Shown: one piece after another, positions 16,441 to 24,864 of the stretch
How positions within the stretch are numbered: the stretch's first letter is position 1
Layout: each line of letters starts with the position of its first letter
DNA from: JBCBDX01 sp039822005
GTDB taxonomy: Bacteria > Pseudomonadota > Alphaproteobacteria > Rhizobiales > Rhizobiaceae
Direction: 5' to 3'
DNA length: 64,000 nucleotides
Assembly (NCBI GenBank): GCA_039822005.1
Contig: JBCBMZ010000003.1
Span: forward strand, 62,001 to 126,000
Notes under the pieces: model-generated
Seen by the model: only the letters and a program-made list of their open reading frames with translations
Told to the model about the DNA's origin: nothing
Database searches by the model: none
Program-made: the position numbers and the translations under genes

Positions 16441-17208
16441 ATGAAATTCTCCGCCAATTTGGGTTTTCTGTGGGTCGACCTTCCTTTGCCAGATCGGATC
16501 AGGGCGGCAAAGTTGGCAGGCTTTGACGCCGTTGAATGCCATTTCCCCTATGAACATCCGGCAGAAGAAATCGCTTCAGTACTGTCTGAAACAGATTTGC
16601 ATATGCTTGGGATCAACACCGCCCTCGGGCCTGAAGGATGTTTTGGTTTGGCCGCAATTGCCGGACGTGAGACCGAAGCGCGCGCGCTGATTGATCAGGC
16701 GATTGACTATGCCGCGGCCATCAATGCCCGCCACATCAACACGGTTGCGGGGCTGACAGGGCGCGCGGAAGAAGCAGAATTGGTCTACCGGGAAAATCTC
16801 GCCTATGGGTGCGAGCGGGCCGCAGAACATGGATTGATGATTGTCATTGAGCCACTCAACCCCCGCGCGGTGGCCAACTATCACTGCTGGCGGTTTGATC
16901 AGGCGCTAGAAACGCTCAATGAGGTCGGCGCTCCCAATTTGAAAATCATGTATGACTTCTTTCATATGCAGATCGTGCATGGGGATCTCGAGGCGATGTT
17001 ACGCGCAAACATCAGCCATATCGGCCATGTCCAATTTGCCGCCATTCATGATCGTGGTGAGCCTGATATGGGTGAAATCAACTACCCTTACGTGTTCGGG
17101 GTGCTCGAAGATGCAGGCTATGACGGGCATTTGGGCGCCGAGTACAAGCCGCGCCACGGCAGTGTCGAAGCGGGCTTGGGTTGGCTAAACGCATACCGTT
17201 CAACCTAA
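16441..17208 (+). CDS. Hydroxypyruvate isomerase-like TIM-barrel protein (Hyi/OtnI)
   Basis: 255 residues of the xylose-isomerase-like TIM-barrel family. N-terminal MKFSANLGFLWVDLPL and AAKLAGFDAVECHFPYEHP are typical of Hyi and OtnI. The metal-binding acidic residues lie in IVIEPLN (Glu), IMYDFFHMQ (Asp), HVQFA and GAEYKP (Glu). Hyi interconverts hydroxypyruvate and tartronate semialdehyde; OtnI isomerises 2-oxo-tetronates. No glyoxylate carboligase, OtnK or OtnC is nearby, so the substrate here is open. It ends 9 bases inside the convergent gluconokinase gene. Confidence 0.87.
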   Translation: MKFSANLGFLWVDLPLPDRIRAAKLAGFDAVECHFPYEHPAEEIASVLSETDLHMLGINTALGPEGCFGLAAIAGRETEARALIDQAIDYAAAINARHINTVAGLTGRAEEAELVYRENLAYGCERAAEHGLMIVIEPLNPRAVANYHCWRFDQALETLNEVGAPNLKIMYDFFHMQIVHGDLEAMLRANISHIGHVQFAAIHDRGEPDMGEINYPYVFGVLEDAGYDGHLGAEYKPRHGSVEAGLGWLNAYRST

Positions 17209-17697
17209 ACGCGCCAAGCCCGATGTGATTTGCTCGACAATGGCCTCGAGGTCGCCGCTGATGTCAATTGTGATGGCCAGTTCCTCATGCGGCGGCTCCA
17301 GCACTGCGAACTGACTATCCAGAAGGGTCAGCGGCATGAAGTGGCCCTTGCGCGCCCGCATACGTTCTTCGATCAGCTGCCGTGAACCCTGAAGGTAAAT
17401 GAAACAAACATCAGCTGATGCGCCTCGGCGGATCATGTCGCGATACGTTTTCTTCAGCGCCGAACAACCAATCGCAATGGTGGCCTCAGTCTGCGCCAGT
17501 TCCCGGCCAACGAGTTCCAGCCAAGGCGCTCGGTCTTCATCGGTCAACGCGATGCCGCGTTCCATCTTGATGATGTTTTCTCGCGGGTGCAAATGGTCGC
17601 CATCGACGTAAACCCAGCCCAGAGAGGCTTCAAGCGCCTCACCGACGGTAGATTTTCCGCTACCGGCAACACCCATCAAAACGAACTTTTTGACCAT
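17200..17697 (-). CDS. gntK: Gluconokinase (GntK/IdnK type)
   Basis: 165 residues, close to the usual 160-175. P-loop GVAGSGKST is near residue 9-17, followed by YVDGDHLHPRENIIKM, GIALTDEDRAPWL and the CSALKKTYRD motif that defines thermoresistant-type gluconokinases. It phosphorylates gluconate to 6-phosphogluconate for the Entner-Doudoroff or pentose phosphate pathway. Its ATG overlaps the stop of the upstream dehydrogenase gene (ATGA), so the two are one operon divergent from the idonate dehydrogenase gene. An upstream extension of the frame has no matching family sequence. Confidence 0.93.
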   Translation of the reverse strand: MVKKFVLMGVAGSGKSTVGEALEASLGWVYVDGDHLHPRENIIKMERGIALTDEDRAPWLELVGRELAQTEATIAIGCSALKKTYRDMIRRGASADVCFIYLQGSRQLIEERMRARKGHFMPLTLLDSQFAVLEPPHEELAITIDISGDLEAIVEQITSGLARLG

Positions 17698-18449
17698 CAA
17701 AGAGACGCTGTAATGCCACCATCCACATAGATGGTCTGACCGTTGACAAAGCTCGACGCCGCAGAAGCCAGAAAAACGCACGCCCCTTGCAACTCCTCGA
17801 CCTTACCCCAACGGCCTGCAGGCGTACGCTTTTCAAGCCAAGCAGAAAAATCGGGATCGGCAACAAGGGCAGCGTTGAGAGGCGTATCAAAATAACCCGG
17901 CGCAATCGCGTTGCATTGCAAGCCGTGCTTTGCCCAATCGGTGGCCATCCCTTTCGTCAGGTTCGCAACAGCGCCTTTGGTGGCTGTGTAGGGAGCGATG
18001 GATGGGCGCGCGAGGCTGGATTGTACCGACGCGATGTTGATGATCTTGCCAGCGCCGCGATTGATCATATGGCGTGCAACGGCTTGGCCGACATGAAAGA
18101 CCGAAGCGATGTTTGTTTGCAGCAGCCTTTCAAACGCTTCGGCCGGAAAATCCTCCAACGCAGCGCGATGCTGCATGCCGGCATTGTTGACCAAGATGTC
18201 GATGGTCCCATTTTCGGCTTCATAAGTGTCAATCGCGGATCGGACTTCGTCATGATTGGTGACGTCAAATGCAAGCGTTTCACAATCGGCCTCAAAGCTT
18301 TGCGCGGCTGCTTGCAATTTGTTTTTATCGCGTCCGTTCAGGATAGGTTTTGCGCCTGCAGCCGACAAGCCTTTCGCAAGGGCAAGGCCGATGCCTTGAG
18401 ATGATCCGGTAACCAGCGCAGTACGCCCACTCAGGTCGAAAAACGGCAT
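17697..18449 (-). CDS. idnO: SDR dehydrogenase, gluconate 5-dehydrogenase-like (IdnO type)
   Basis: 250 residues. SDR motifs: TGSSQGIG near residue 14, NNAG near 89, the catalytic Ser in ASVQSS, YTATK near 153, and YVDGG at the end. FDLSGRTALVTGSSQGIGLALA at the N-terminus is typical of gluconate 5-dehydrogenases, which reduce 5-ketogluconate to gluconate. A GGGAGGAG site lies upstream of the start. Coupled to gluconokinase and divergent from an idonate-dehydrogenase-like gene, it completes an idonate to 5-ketogluconate to gluconate to 6-phosphogluconate route. Other polyol substrates are possible. Confidence 0.86.
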   Translation of the reverse strand: MPFFDLSGRTALVTGSSQGIGLALAKGLSAAGAKPILNGRDKNKLQAAAQSFEADCETLAFDVTNHDEVRSAIDTYEAENGTIDILVNNAGMQHRAALEDFPAEAFERLLQTNIASVFHVGQAVARHMINRGAGKIINIASVQSSLARPSIAPYTATKGAVANLTKGMATDWAKHGLQCNAIAPGYFDTPLNAALVADPDFSAWLEKRTPAGRWGKVEELQGACVFLASAASSFVNGQTIYVDGGITASL

Positions 18450-18496
18450 ATCTTACTCCTCCCAATTGACACTCGACAGCGTTGTTTTTCTCTATA

Positions 18497-18510
18497 TGTT
18501 ATCGATAACA
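18497..18510. promoter_or_regulatory. Perfect palindromic operator between idnO and idnD
   Basis: TGTTATCGATAACA is a perfect 14-base palindrome in the 125-base divergent promoter region. It shares the TTA-N4-TAA core with the site at 9982-9997 and with GntR/IdnR-type LacI operators. A TTGACA at 18466-18471 and a CTATAT at 18492-18497 run into it, although their 20-base spacing is long. This fits repression of the idn genes by one of the two LacI regulators encoded nearby. Confidence 0.65.
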
Positions 18511-18574
18511 ATTGCAACGGCCCGCTGAGCCGAAAGGGCATGACTTTGGGTAGGCAATAGCGTGGGAGGAAAAA

Positions 18575-19615
18575 TTGAAAGCTATCATCATCCATGGCGC
18601 AAAAGAACTAAGGGTCGAAGACTACGAAGTCGGCGAAATTGCGGTTGGACAGATCAAAGTCAGGCTGGCAGCTGGTGGTATCTGCGGTTCCGATTTGCAC
18701 TATTACAATCACGGCGGGTTTGGCGCTATCCGATTGCGAGAGCCGATGATCCTCGGTCATGAAGTATCGGGCCATGTCGTAGCGCTTGGCGAGGGGGTTT
18801 CAGGTTTTGCAATAGGTGACCTTGTGGCGGTATCGCCGTCGCGGCCTTGCGGTCGGTGTTCCTATTGCGAGGAGGGCCTCTTCAATCATTGCGAAAAAAT
18901 GCGTTTTTACGGATCTGCGATGCCGTTTCCGCATATTCAGGGGGCTTTCCGGGAGGTGCTCATTGCTGATGCCAGTCAATGCATTCACGCCAATGGCTTG
19001 AGCGCGGGCGAAGCTGCAATGGCCGAGCCTCTCTCCGTGTGTTTGCATGCCGCGCGACGGGCCGGTGATTTGAACGGCAAGCGGGTCTTGATCACCGGTT
19101 CCGGTCCGATCGGTACGCTTTGTGTCCTTGCCGCACGTGACGCCGGCGCATCAGAAATCATCGTAACAGATTTGAGCGACGCGCCACTAGCGTACGCCGA
19201 AAAAGTCGGGGCGACGCGGGTCATCAATGTCGCAGCACAACCCGACGCATTGGAGACTTACGCGACAGGCAAGGGCACGTTCCACGCACTTTTTGAGTGC
19301 TCGGGCGCTGCACCAGCGTTGCATGCGGGCATTGCTGCCTTGCGCCCGAGAGGGGTGATTGTTCAGTTGGGTCTTGGTGGCGACATGGAGTTGCCGATGA
19401 TGAAAATTACGGCAAAGGAACTGGATTTGCGTGGCTCATTCAGGTTTCACGAAGAATTTGAATTAGCGGTACGCAAAATGCAATCGGGAGACATTGACGT
19501 AAAACCGTTGATCTCACACGAATTCGACTTGTCTGCTGCGATCGAAGCATTTGAAACGGCAGGTGACCGTTCACGGGCAATGAAAGCGCAAATCAAGTTC
19601 CCGAGCGGCGGATAA
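18575..19615 (+). CDS. idnD: L-idonate 5-dehydrogenase-like zinc dehydrogenase
   Basis: 346 residues of the medium-chain dehydrogenase family. The catalytic-zinc region is GICGSDLHYYNHGG and GHEVSG. A complete structural-zinc cluster CGRCSYCEEGLFNHC lies near residues 89-103. The Rossmann motif GSGPIG precedes ITDLSD-type coenzyme binding. L-idonate dehydrogenases oxidise L-idonate to 5-ketogluconate with NAD(P)+. The start is TTG with GGGAGGA upstream. It is divergent from the idnO-gntK pair across the palindromic operator. A relative in the sulfonate operon at 2837-3814 lacks the zinc cluster seen here. Confidence 0.88.
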   Translation: MKAIIIHGAKELRVEDYEVGEIAVGQIKVRLAAGGICGSDLHYYNHGGFGAIRLREPMILGHEVSGHVVALGEGVSGFAIGDLVAVSPSRPCGRCSYCEEGLFNHCEKMRFYGSAMPFPHIQGAFREVLIADASQCIHANGLSAGEAAMAEPLSVCLHAARRAGDLNGKRVLITGSGPIGTLCVLAARDAGASEIIVTDLSDAPLAYAEKVGATRVINVAAQPDALETYATGKGTFHALFECSGAAPALHAGIAALRPRGVIVQLGLGGDMELPMMKITAKELDLRGSFRFHEEFELAVRKMQSGDIDVKPLISHEFDLSAAIEAFETAGDRSRAMKAQIKFPSGG

Positions 19616-19624
19616 GGTCGATGG

Positions 19625-20800
19625 TCAGGCTTTTGAGGCCGCTGCCAACCCCTTGGCAATGTCAGCCTTCAAATCGGGAACATCTTCAAGACCGATTTGC
19701 AGACGGATAACCGGGCCGCCATAGTCGCGCTTGGAAACGGTGCGGTCACCAAGTTGTGCATGAACGGCAAGGCTCTCAAAACCCGCCCAAGAATAGCCGA
19801 GCCCAAAAATTTCAAGGGCGTCTAGAAAAGCGTCGACTTGCGGTACGGACGCGCCCCTCAGCACAAAGGAAAAAATCCCGCTGGAGCCACAAAAGTCGCG
19901 TTTCCATATGTCGTGGCCGGGATGATCGGGCAGGGCCGGGTGCAAGACTTGTCCAATGCCATCCTGCCCTTGCAGCCATCTGGCGATTTCGAGCGCCGAT
20001 TTTTGATGCCGTTCCAGGCGGATACCCATTGTACGCATGCCCCGCAATACCTGGTAGGCGTCGTCACCCTGAACGCAGATGCCGGTTTGGATTTGGCTGT
20101 CGCGTAGCCTGTGCCAGCATGCCTCGTTTGAACTCACTGTTCCAAAGACAAGATCGGAATGTCCTGCCGGGTATTTTGTGGAAGCGTGAATGGATAGGTC
20201 AACACCATGCTCAAGCGGCTTGAAGAACAGCGGGGTCGCATAAGTGTTGTCGATCATCGTCACGATGCCGCGTGGTTTCGCCACCGCAGTCAACGCGCGA
20301 ACGTCGCTCATTTCAAATGTGTTGGAAGCGGGCGACTCCATGAAAAGGACTTTGGTGTTGGGTTTGAAAAGCTTCTCAACTTCTTTGCCCAAATGCGGAT
20401 CATAATATTCGACGTCAACGCCAAGCCGGGTCAGCATGCCATCGGCAAAGCGGCGTGTGGGATAATAAACGGTGTCCACAATCAAAACATGATCGCCTGC
20501 GCCCAGGAAAGCCAATAGCGGCAAAGTGACGGCGACAAGACCAGATGGAACGCAGATTGTTCCGGCCGAACCCTCAAGAGCGTCGGTCGCGCGTGCCACC
20601 GCGTCTGTCGTTGGTGTCCCTGCTGTCCCATAGGTATAGGGAACATTGCGGTTCCGCATGGATGCTGCGTTCGGATATAGAACGGTTGATGCATGGACAA
20701 CCGGCGGGTTTACAAAGCCGAAATAGTCGCCTGGATCGTAGCCGTCATGAGCAAGCCTGGTATTGATACCGCGCGTGTCTTTTTTGTTCTGGTCGGCCAT
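19625..20800 (-). CDS. metC: Cystathionine beta-lyase-like PLP enzyme (MetC type)
   Basis: 391 residues of the Cys/Met metabolism PLP family. The YGTAGTPT segment near residue 58, GLVAVTLPLLAFL, MIDNTYATP, and the PLP-binding Lys in HASTKYPAGHSDLVFG are visible. The C-terminal SWAGFESLAVH matches beta-lyases more than gamma-synthases. It cleaves cystathionine to homocysteine, pyruvate and ammonia in methionine synthesis. The frame extends 36 residues further upstream, but the MADQNKKDTRGINTRLAH start at 20800 matches the family. It is convergent with idnD, 9 bases apart. Confidence 0.88.
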   Translation of the reverse strand: MADQNKKDTRGINTRLAHDGYDPGDYFGFVNPPVVHASTVLYPNAASMRNRNVPYTYGTAGTPTTDAVARATDALEGSAGTICVPSGLVAVTLPLLAFLGAGDHVLIVDTVYYPTRRFADGMLTRLGVDVEYYDPHLGKEVEKLFKPNTKVLFMESPASNTFEMSDVRALTAVAKPRGIVTMIDNTYATPLFFKPLEHGVDLSIHASTKYPAGHSDLVFGTVSSNEACWHRLRDSQIQTGICVQGDDAYQVLRGMRTMGIRLERHQKSALEIARWLQGQDGIGQVLHPALPDHPGHDIWKRDFCGSSGIFSFVLRGASVPQVDAFLDALEIFGLGYSWAGFESLAVHAQLGDRTVSKRDYGGPVIRLQIGLEDVPDLKADIAKGLAAASKA

Positions 20801-21137
20801 CGTCAACTTTCGAATCTCACCTTGCAATTCCGGTTTACTGCTGTGTCGAAGGTAAGAGCAAGCAACGCGTCTGTCTTGCTTGCTTAATGGGCACCGAAAC
20901 TGCCGCACTTTGCCGTTACGTCATGTGTCTCAAATTGAGAAACGGTGAAATGTTGCACTAAAATTCGGCACATTTGGGCCAAACTAACGGCACAGGCGCT
21001 CCATTTTTCCTTGACCACGTCACAAAAGTGTCATTCCCTCCTACTCGGGAGGGAGGTTGTCACGCGCAAATTCCGTAAGGGTTTGTGTTGTGACGTTCAA
21101 GCCCATTCAACTTGAGCAACCATGAGGTTCACTTCAT
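20801..21137. promoter_or_regulatory. Divergent regulatory region upstream of metC and aapJ
   Basis: 337 bases without a convincing gene. It holds a near-palindrome TCTCAA-A-TTGAGA at 20928-20940, a hairpin TCCCTCC / GGAGGGA at 21035-21054, and TTGACC at 21011. The region must contain the promoters of metC and of the aap operon. The hairpin sits about 85 bases before aapJ and lacks a T-run, so it is more likely a leader structure or operator than a terminator. No start site can be fixed from sequence alone. Confidence 0.45.
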
Positions 21138-22157
21138 ATGACAAAAACGCTTATCACGGGCATTCTAGGCGCTGCCGCGCTTGCCTTGACAGCATCCACA
21201 GCATCAGCCGCAACACTTGACGACGTGAAAGCAAAAGGCTTCGTCCAGTGTGGCGTTAGCCAAGGCCTGCCTGGCTTCTCTAACCCTGATTCAGACGGCA
21301 ATTGGTCCGGGATGGACGTTGATCTTTGTAAAGGCATCGCAGCTGCTATCTTTGGCGATGCAGAAGCAGTCAAGTTTACACCGCTTTCTGCCAAAGAGCG
21401 CTTCACGGCCCTTCAGTCCGGCGAGATTGACGTTCTGTCTCGCAACACAACATGGACCATGTCACGCGACACGCAACTCGGCCTGAACTTTGCCGGCGTA
21501 AACTACTATGACGGTCAGGGCTTTATGATCCGCACCGACATGACCGTCAACTCGGCGCTTGAACTGTCTGGCGCATCCATCTGCACCAACACAGGTACAA
21601 CAACAGAGTTGAACGTGGCTGACTATTTCCGTGCCAACAACATGGAATATGAGTTGGTCGCATTCGAGAAAGCCGATGAAGTTGTTGCTGCTTACGACGC
21701 AGGCCGTTGTGATGTTTATACGACTGACCAATCCGGCCTTTACGCGCAGCGCTTGAAACTGGCTGATCCTTCAGCGCACAAGGTCTTGCCGGAGATTATC
21801 TCCAAAGAGCCACTTGGCCCTGTTGTTCGCCAGGGCGACGACCAGTTTTTCAACATCGTCAAGTGGGTCCACAACGCCACTTTGAACGCTGAAGAGTTTG
21901 GTGTCACAATGGCAAACGTTGAAGAGATGAAGTCTTCTGACAACCCATCCATCAAGCGTCTGCTTGGCACCGAAGGCGAGTTTGGCGCAGCTATCGGCCT
22001 CGACAACGACTGGGCTGCCAACGTCATCATGGCTATTGGCAACTATGGTGAGATCTTCGACCGTAACGTTGGTCCGGAAACACCATTGGCAATTTCCCGC
22101 GGCGTCAATGCGCTGTGGTCAGATGGTGGGCTGCAGTACGCACCACCAGTTCGCTAG
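21138..22157 (+). CDS. aapJ: General L-amino-acid ABC transporter, periplasmic binding protein AapJ
   Basis: 339 residues with a clear Sec signal peptide (cleavage near residue 25 after TASA-A). The mature part has the solute-binding family 3 pattern: VKAKGFVQCGVSQGLPGFSNPD, GMDVDLCKGIAAAIFGD, RFTALQSGEIDVLSRNTTWTMSRD and CDVYTTDQSGL. AapJ delivers a broad range of L-amino acids to AapQMP. A rho-independent-type hairpin follows 13 bases after the stop, which probably keeps aapJ expression above that of the membrane genes. Confidence 0.95.
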   Translation: MTKTLITGILGAAALALTASTASAATLDDVKAKGFVQCGVSQGLPGFSNPDSDGNWSGMDVDLCKGIAAAIFGDAEAVKFTPLSAKERFTALQSGEIDVLSRNTTWTMSRDTQLGLNFAGVNYYDGQGFMIRTDMTVNSALELSGASICTNTGTTTELNVADYFRANNMEYELVAFEKADEVVAAYDAGRCDVYTTDQSGLYAQRLKLADPSAHKVLPEIISKEPLGPVVRQGDDQFFNIVKWVHNATLNAEEFGVTMANVEEMKSSDNPSIKRLLGTEGEFGAAIGLDNDWAANVIMAIGNYGEIFDRNVGPETPLAISRGVNALWSDGGLQYAPPVR

Positions 22158-22170
22158 TCGCGATCTTATG

Positions 22171-22197
22171 AGCCCGGCGTTATGCGCCGGGCTTTTC
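22171..22197 (+). terminator. Terminator/attenuator between aapJ and aapQ
   Basis: A 9-bp perfect stem AGCCCGGCG / CGCCGGGCT with a 5-base loop, followed by TTTTCTT. It is within the operon, so it is expected to be partially read through, giving an excess of AapJ over AapQMP. Confidence 0.8.
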
Positions 22198-22283
22198 TTC
22201 GGCTGCTGCAAAAAGTGAGGCCCTTCCGGTAGGGCCCGCGGCACCAGCCTTCTCAGACATCGCGTACGAGGCGGGGACTATCG

Positions 22284-23501
22284 ATGGCGGTTACAGATGC
22301 ACCTCCTGGCGGGGTGAACACAACCGGGGCTGACGCGCCACCCAAAGTGGCACTCCTGAACAACCCAACTTTTCGCTCCTATCTTTTCCAGATCCTTCTC
22401 GCAGTGGCGGTCGTGTATCTGCTTTGGCAAGGCATTGGGAACATGCTGGCCAATATGGAGCGGGCAGGCATTTCGACTGGTTTTGGCTTTTTGGACAACG
22501 CTGCGGGATTTGCCATTTCGCAGTCCTTGATCGCCTATGAACAGGGCGCTTCCACCTACGGGCGGGTGTATATTGTTGGGCTGATCAACACGCTCATTAT
22601 TGCGGTGGTGGGTATTTTCTTCGCGACTATTCTTGGGTTTTTGATCGGCGTTGCGCGCCTGTCGAAAAACTGGGTCGTCAATCGATTGGCGACAGCCTAT
22701 GTTGAATTCTTCCGAAACATCCCTCTACTCTTGCACATATTTATTTGGTATTTCGGGGTCTTACGCCTGTTACCTCAAGCAAGAGATAGCTTCGATTTCG
22801 GTTTTTTGGGCCTTTTGAACAACCGCGGTTACTTTGCGCCCAAGCCGGTCTGGGGCGACGGATCGGTCTGGATAGCGGTCGCCCTTGGCATTGGCATCGT
22901 GGCAGCTTTGATTTTGTCGAACTGGGCCCATAAACGCCAGATGGCGACCGGGGAACGCTTCCCATCCTTTTGGGCGAGCGTTGGCCTGATCATAGGGTTG
23001 CCGTTTCTGGTGTTCCTCATTTTGGGCTTGCCTCTCACATGGGATATTCCCGTAGCAGGCGGTTTCCGCCCTCGCGGTGGCATGACTGTCATTCCTGAAT
23101 TCATCGCACTGCTCGTAGCGTTGGTGACCTATACGGCAGCGTTTATCGCGGAGATTGTGCGCGCCGGTATTTTGGGCGTGAACAGAGGTCAAACGGAAGC
23201 CGCGCACGCGTTAGGTCTTCGCCAAGGCCAGAACCTTAATCTGGTGGTTATCCCGCAAGCGCTTCGGATCATCATCCCGCCGCTGACGTCGCAATATCTG
23301 AACCTGACGAAAAACTCCTCCTTGGCGGTGGCAATTGCCTATCCGGATTTGGTGTCGGTGTTTCAGGGAACCACATTGAACCAGACAGGTCTTGCGCCGC
23401 AGATCGTGGCGATCACCATGCTCACCTATCTGACGATCTCACTCCTGACGTCGGCGTTCATGAACTGGTACAATGCACGCGTCGCATTGGTGGAGAGATA
23501 A
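22284..23501 (+). CDS. aapQ: General L-amino-acid ABC transporter permease AapQ
   Basis: 405 residues, the large HisM-type permease of Aap/Bzt systems. It has an N-terminal span with FQILLAVAVVYLLWQ, a long insertion between early spans, the VEFFRNIPLLLHIFIWYF segment and the EAA-like loop GQTEAAHALGLRQGQNLNLVVIPQALR (near residue 310). It forms a heterodimeric membrane channel with AapM. The next gene begins one base after its stop. Confidence 0.94.
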   Translation: MAVTDAPPGGVNTTGADAPPKVALLNNPTFRSYLFQILLAVAVVYLLWQGIGNMLANMERAGISTGFGFLDNAAGFAISQSLIAYEQGASTYGRVYIVGLINTLIIAVVGIFFATILGFLIGVARLSKNWVVNRLATAYVEFFRNIPLLLHIFIWYFGVLRLLPQARDSFDFGFLGLLNNRGYFAPKPVWGDGSVWIAVALGIGIVAALILSNWAHKRQMATGERFPSFWASVGLIIGLPFLVFLILGLPLTWDIPVAGGFRPRGGMTVIPEFIALLVALVTYTAAFIAEIVRAGILGVNRGQTEAAHALGLRQGQNLNLVVIPQALRIIIPPLTSQYLNLTKNSSLAVAIAYPDLVSVFQGTTLNQTGLAPQIVAITMLTYLTISLLTSAFMNWYNARVALVER

Positions 23502-23502
23502 G

Positions 23503-24849
23503 ATGAGCAATTCTACCACTGCAAAAACCGGACCTGGCAACGCTTATGTACGCACCGAGATGTTGCCCCAGCAGGCAGCACCGGCAACGTCGACCGGTGT
23601 TGTTGGATGGATGCGAGAAAATCTGTTTTCAAGCATCCCCTATACGATCCTGACCCTGTTTTGCCTCTACGTTATTTGGACGATCATTCCGCCGATGATC
23701 CAGTTCCTCTTCATTGATGCGCAGTATTCGGGGACAGATCGAGCCGCATGCGCAACTGAGGTTCAAGGTGGCACCCAACCGGACGAATGGTTCGGGGCTT
23801 GTTGGGCCTATGTGGGCGCCTATGCAAACCAATTCATCTATGGGCGGTTCCCCGATGAAGAGCAGTGGCGGGTCAATATCGCCGGTGTTCTGTTCTTCGG
23901 CGGTCTGATACCGCTTTTGATCCCCGATGCACCCTTCAAGCGTGAAAACCTGATCTTCATGGTGCTGATTGCGCCTGTTGCCATCCTCATCCTTCTGACA
24001 GGTGGCAACTTCAGTGTTGGTGGTCTGTATCTACCGTTGGCAATCATAACGGTGATTTTCTTGGCGATCGGATATGCATTTGCGGTGGGCACACAATCAC
24101 CGCCGGGGCCGACTCTGACGACCATTGGCATCGTCTTTGGCGGGTTATTTGTGCTGTTCTTCGTGTTGGGCATCAACTTTGGCATGTCGCGGGTGGATAC
24201 CGACATATGGGGCGGCCTTCTCGTGACCTTGGTGATTGCGGTCACAGGCATTGCGGCTTCTTTGCCCATCGGCATTTTGTTGGCACTTGGCCGTCGCTCC
24301 GATATGCCTATTGTGAAGTTCTTTTGCGTCGTCTTCATCGAATTTTGGCGCGGCGTGCCTCTGATCACAGTGCTCTTCATGTCATCGGTGATGTTGCCGC
24401 TCTTCCTGCCGGAGGGTGTGACATTCGACAAGCTCTTGCGGGCATTGATTGGCGTGGCACTGTTTTCGTCGGCCTACATGGCCGAAGTGGTGCGTGGCGG
24501 TCTTCAGGCCCTGCCAAAAGGACAATATGAAGGTGCCATGGCGCTTGGTTTGGGGTGGGGTCAGATGACTCGCATGATCATCTTGCCGCAGGCGCTCAAA
24601 CTGGTCATTCCGGGCATCGTGAATACGTTCATTGGACTTTTCAAGGATACCACGCTGGTGCTGATTATTGGCCTGTTCGACTTCCTTGGTTCGATCCAGT
24701 CGTCTTTCACCGATCCGACATGGTCATCGCCGGTTCAGTCACTGACCGGTTATTCCTTCGCCGCGATCGTCTATTTCTTCTTCTGTTATGCCATGTCGCG
24801 CTACTCCATGTTCATGGAGCGCAGGCTCGACACCGGTCACAAATCCTAG
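23503..24849 (+). CDS. aapM: General L-amino-acid ABC transporter permease AapM
   Basis: 448 residues. It has a large hydrophobic core with a family-typical additional set of spans before the permease domain, VEFWRGVP-like FIEFWRGVPLITVLFMSSVMLP, and an EAA loop GQYEGAMALGLGWGQMTRMIILPQALK near residue 340. AGATAAG precedes the ATG at 23503; a Met 10 codons upstream would lie inside aapQ and is disfavoured. It pairs with AapQ. Confidence 0.94.
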   Translation: MSNSTTAKTGPGNAYVRTEMLPQQAAPATSTGVVGWMRENLFSSIPYTILTLFCLYVIWTIIPPMIQFLFIDAQYSGTDRAACATEVQGGTQPDEWFGACWAYVGAYANQFIYGRFPDEEQWRVNIAGVLFFGGLIPLLIPDAPFKRENLIFMVLIAPVAILILLTGGNFSVGGLYLPLAIITVIFLAIGYAFAVGTQSPPGPTLTTIGIVFGGLFVLFFVLGINFGMSRVDTDIWGGLLVTLVIAVTGIAASLPIGILLALGRRSDMPIVKFFCVVFIEFWRGVPLITVLFMSSVMLPLFLPEGVTFDKLLRALIGVALFSSAYMAEVVRGGLQALPKGQYEGAMALGLGWGQMTRMIILPQALKLVIPGIVNTFIGLFKDTTLVLIIGLFDFLGSIQSSFTDPTWSSPVQSLTGYSFAAIVYFFFCYAMSRYSMFMERRLDTGHKS

Positions 24850-24864
24850 GAGCTTTGAGCAAAA

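Noticed and set aside
23838..24431. 197-codon minus-strand frame opposite aapM
   Set aside because: Shadow of the hydrophobic AapM codons; rich in Thr/Lys/Met/Pro without domain features.
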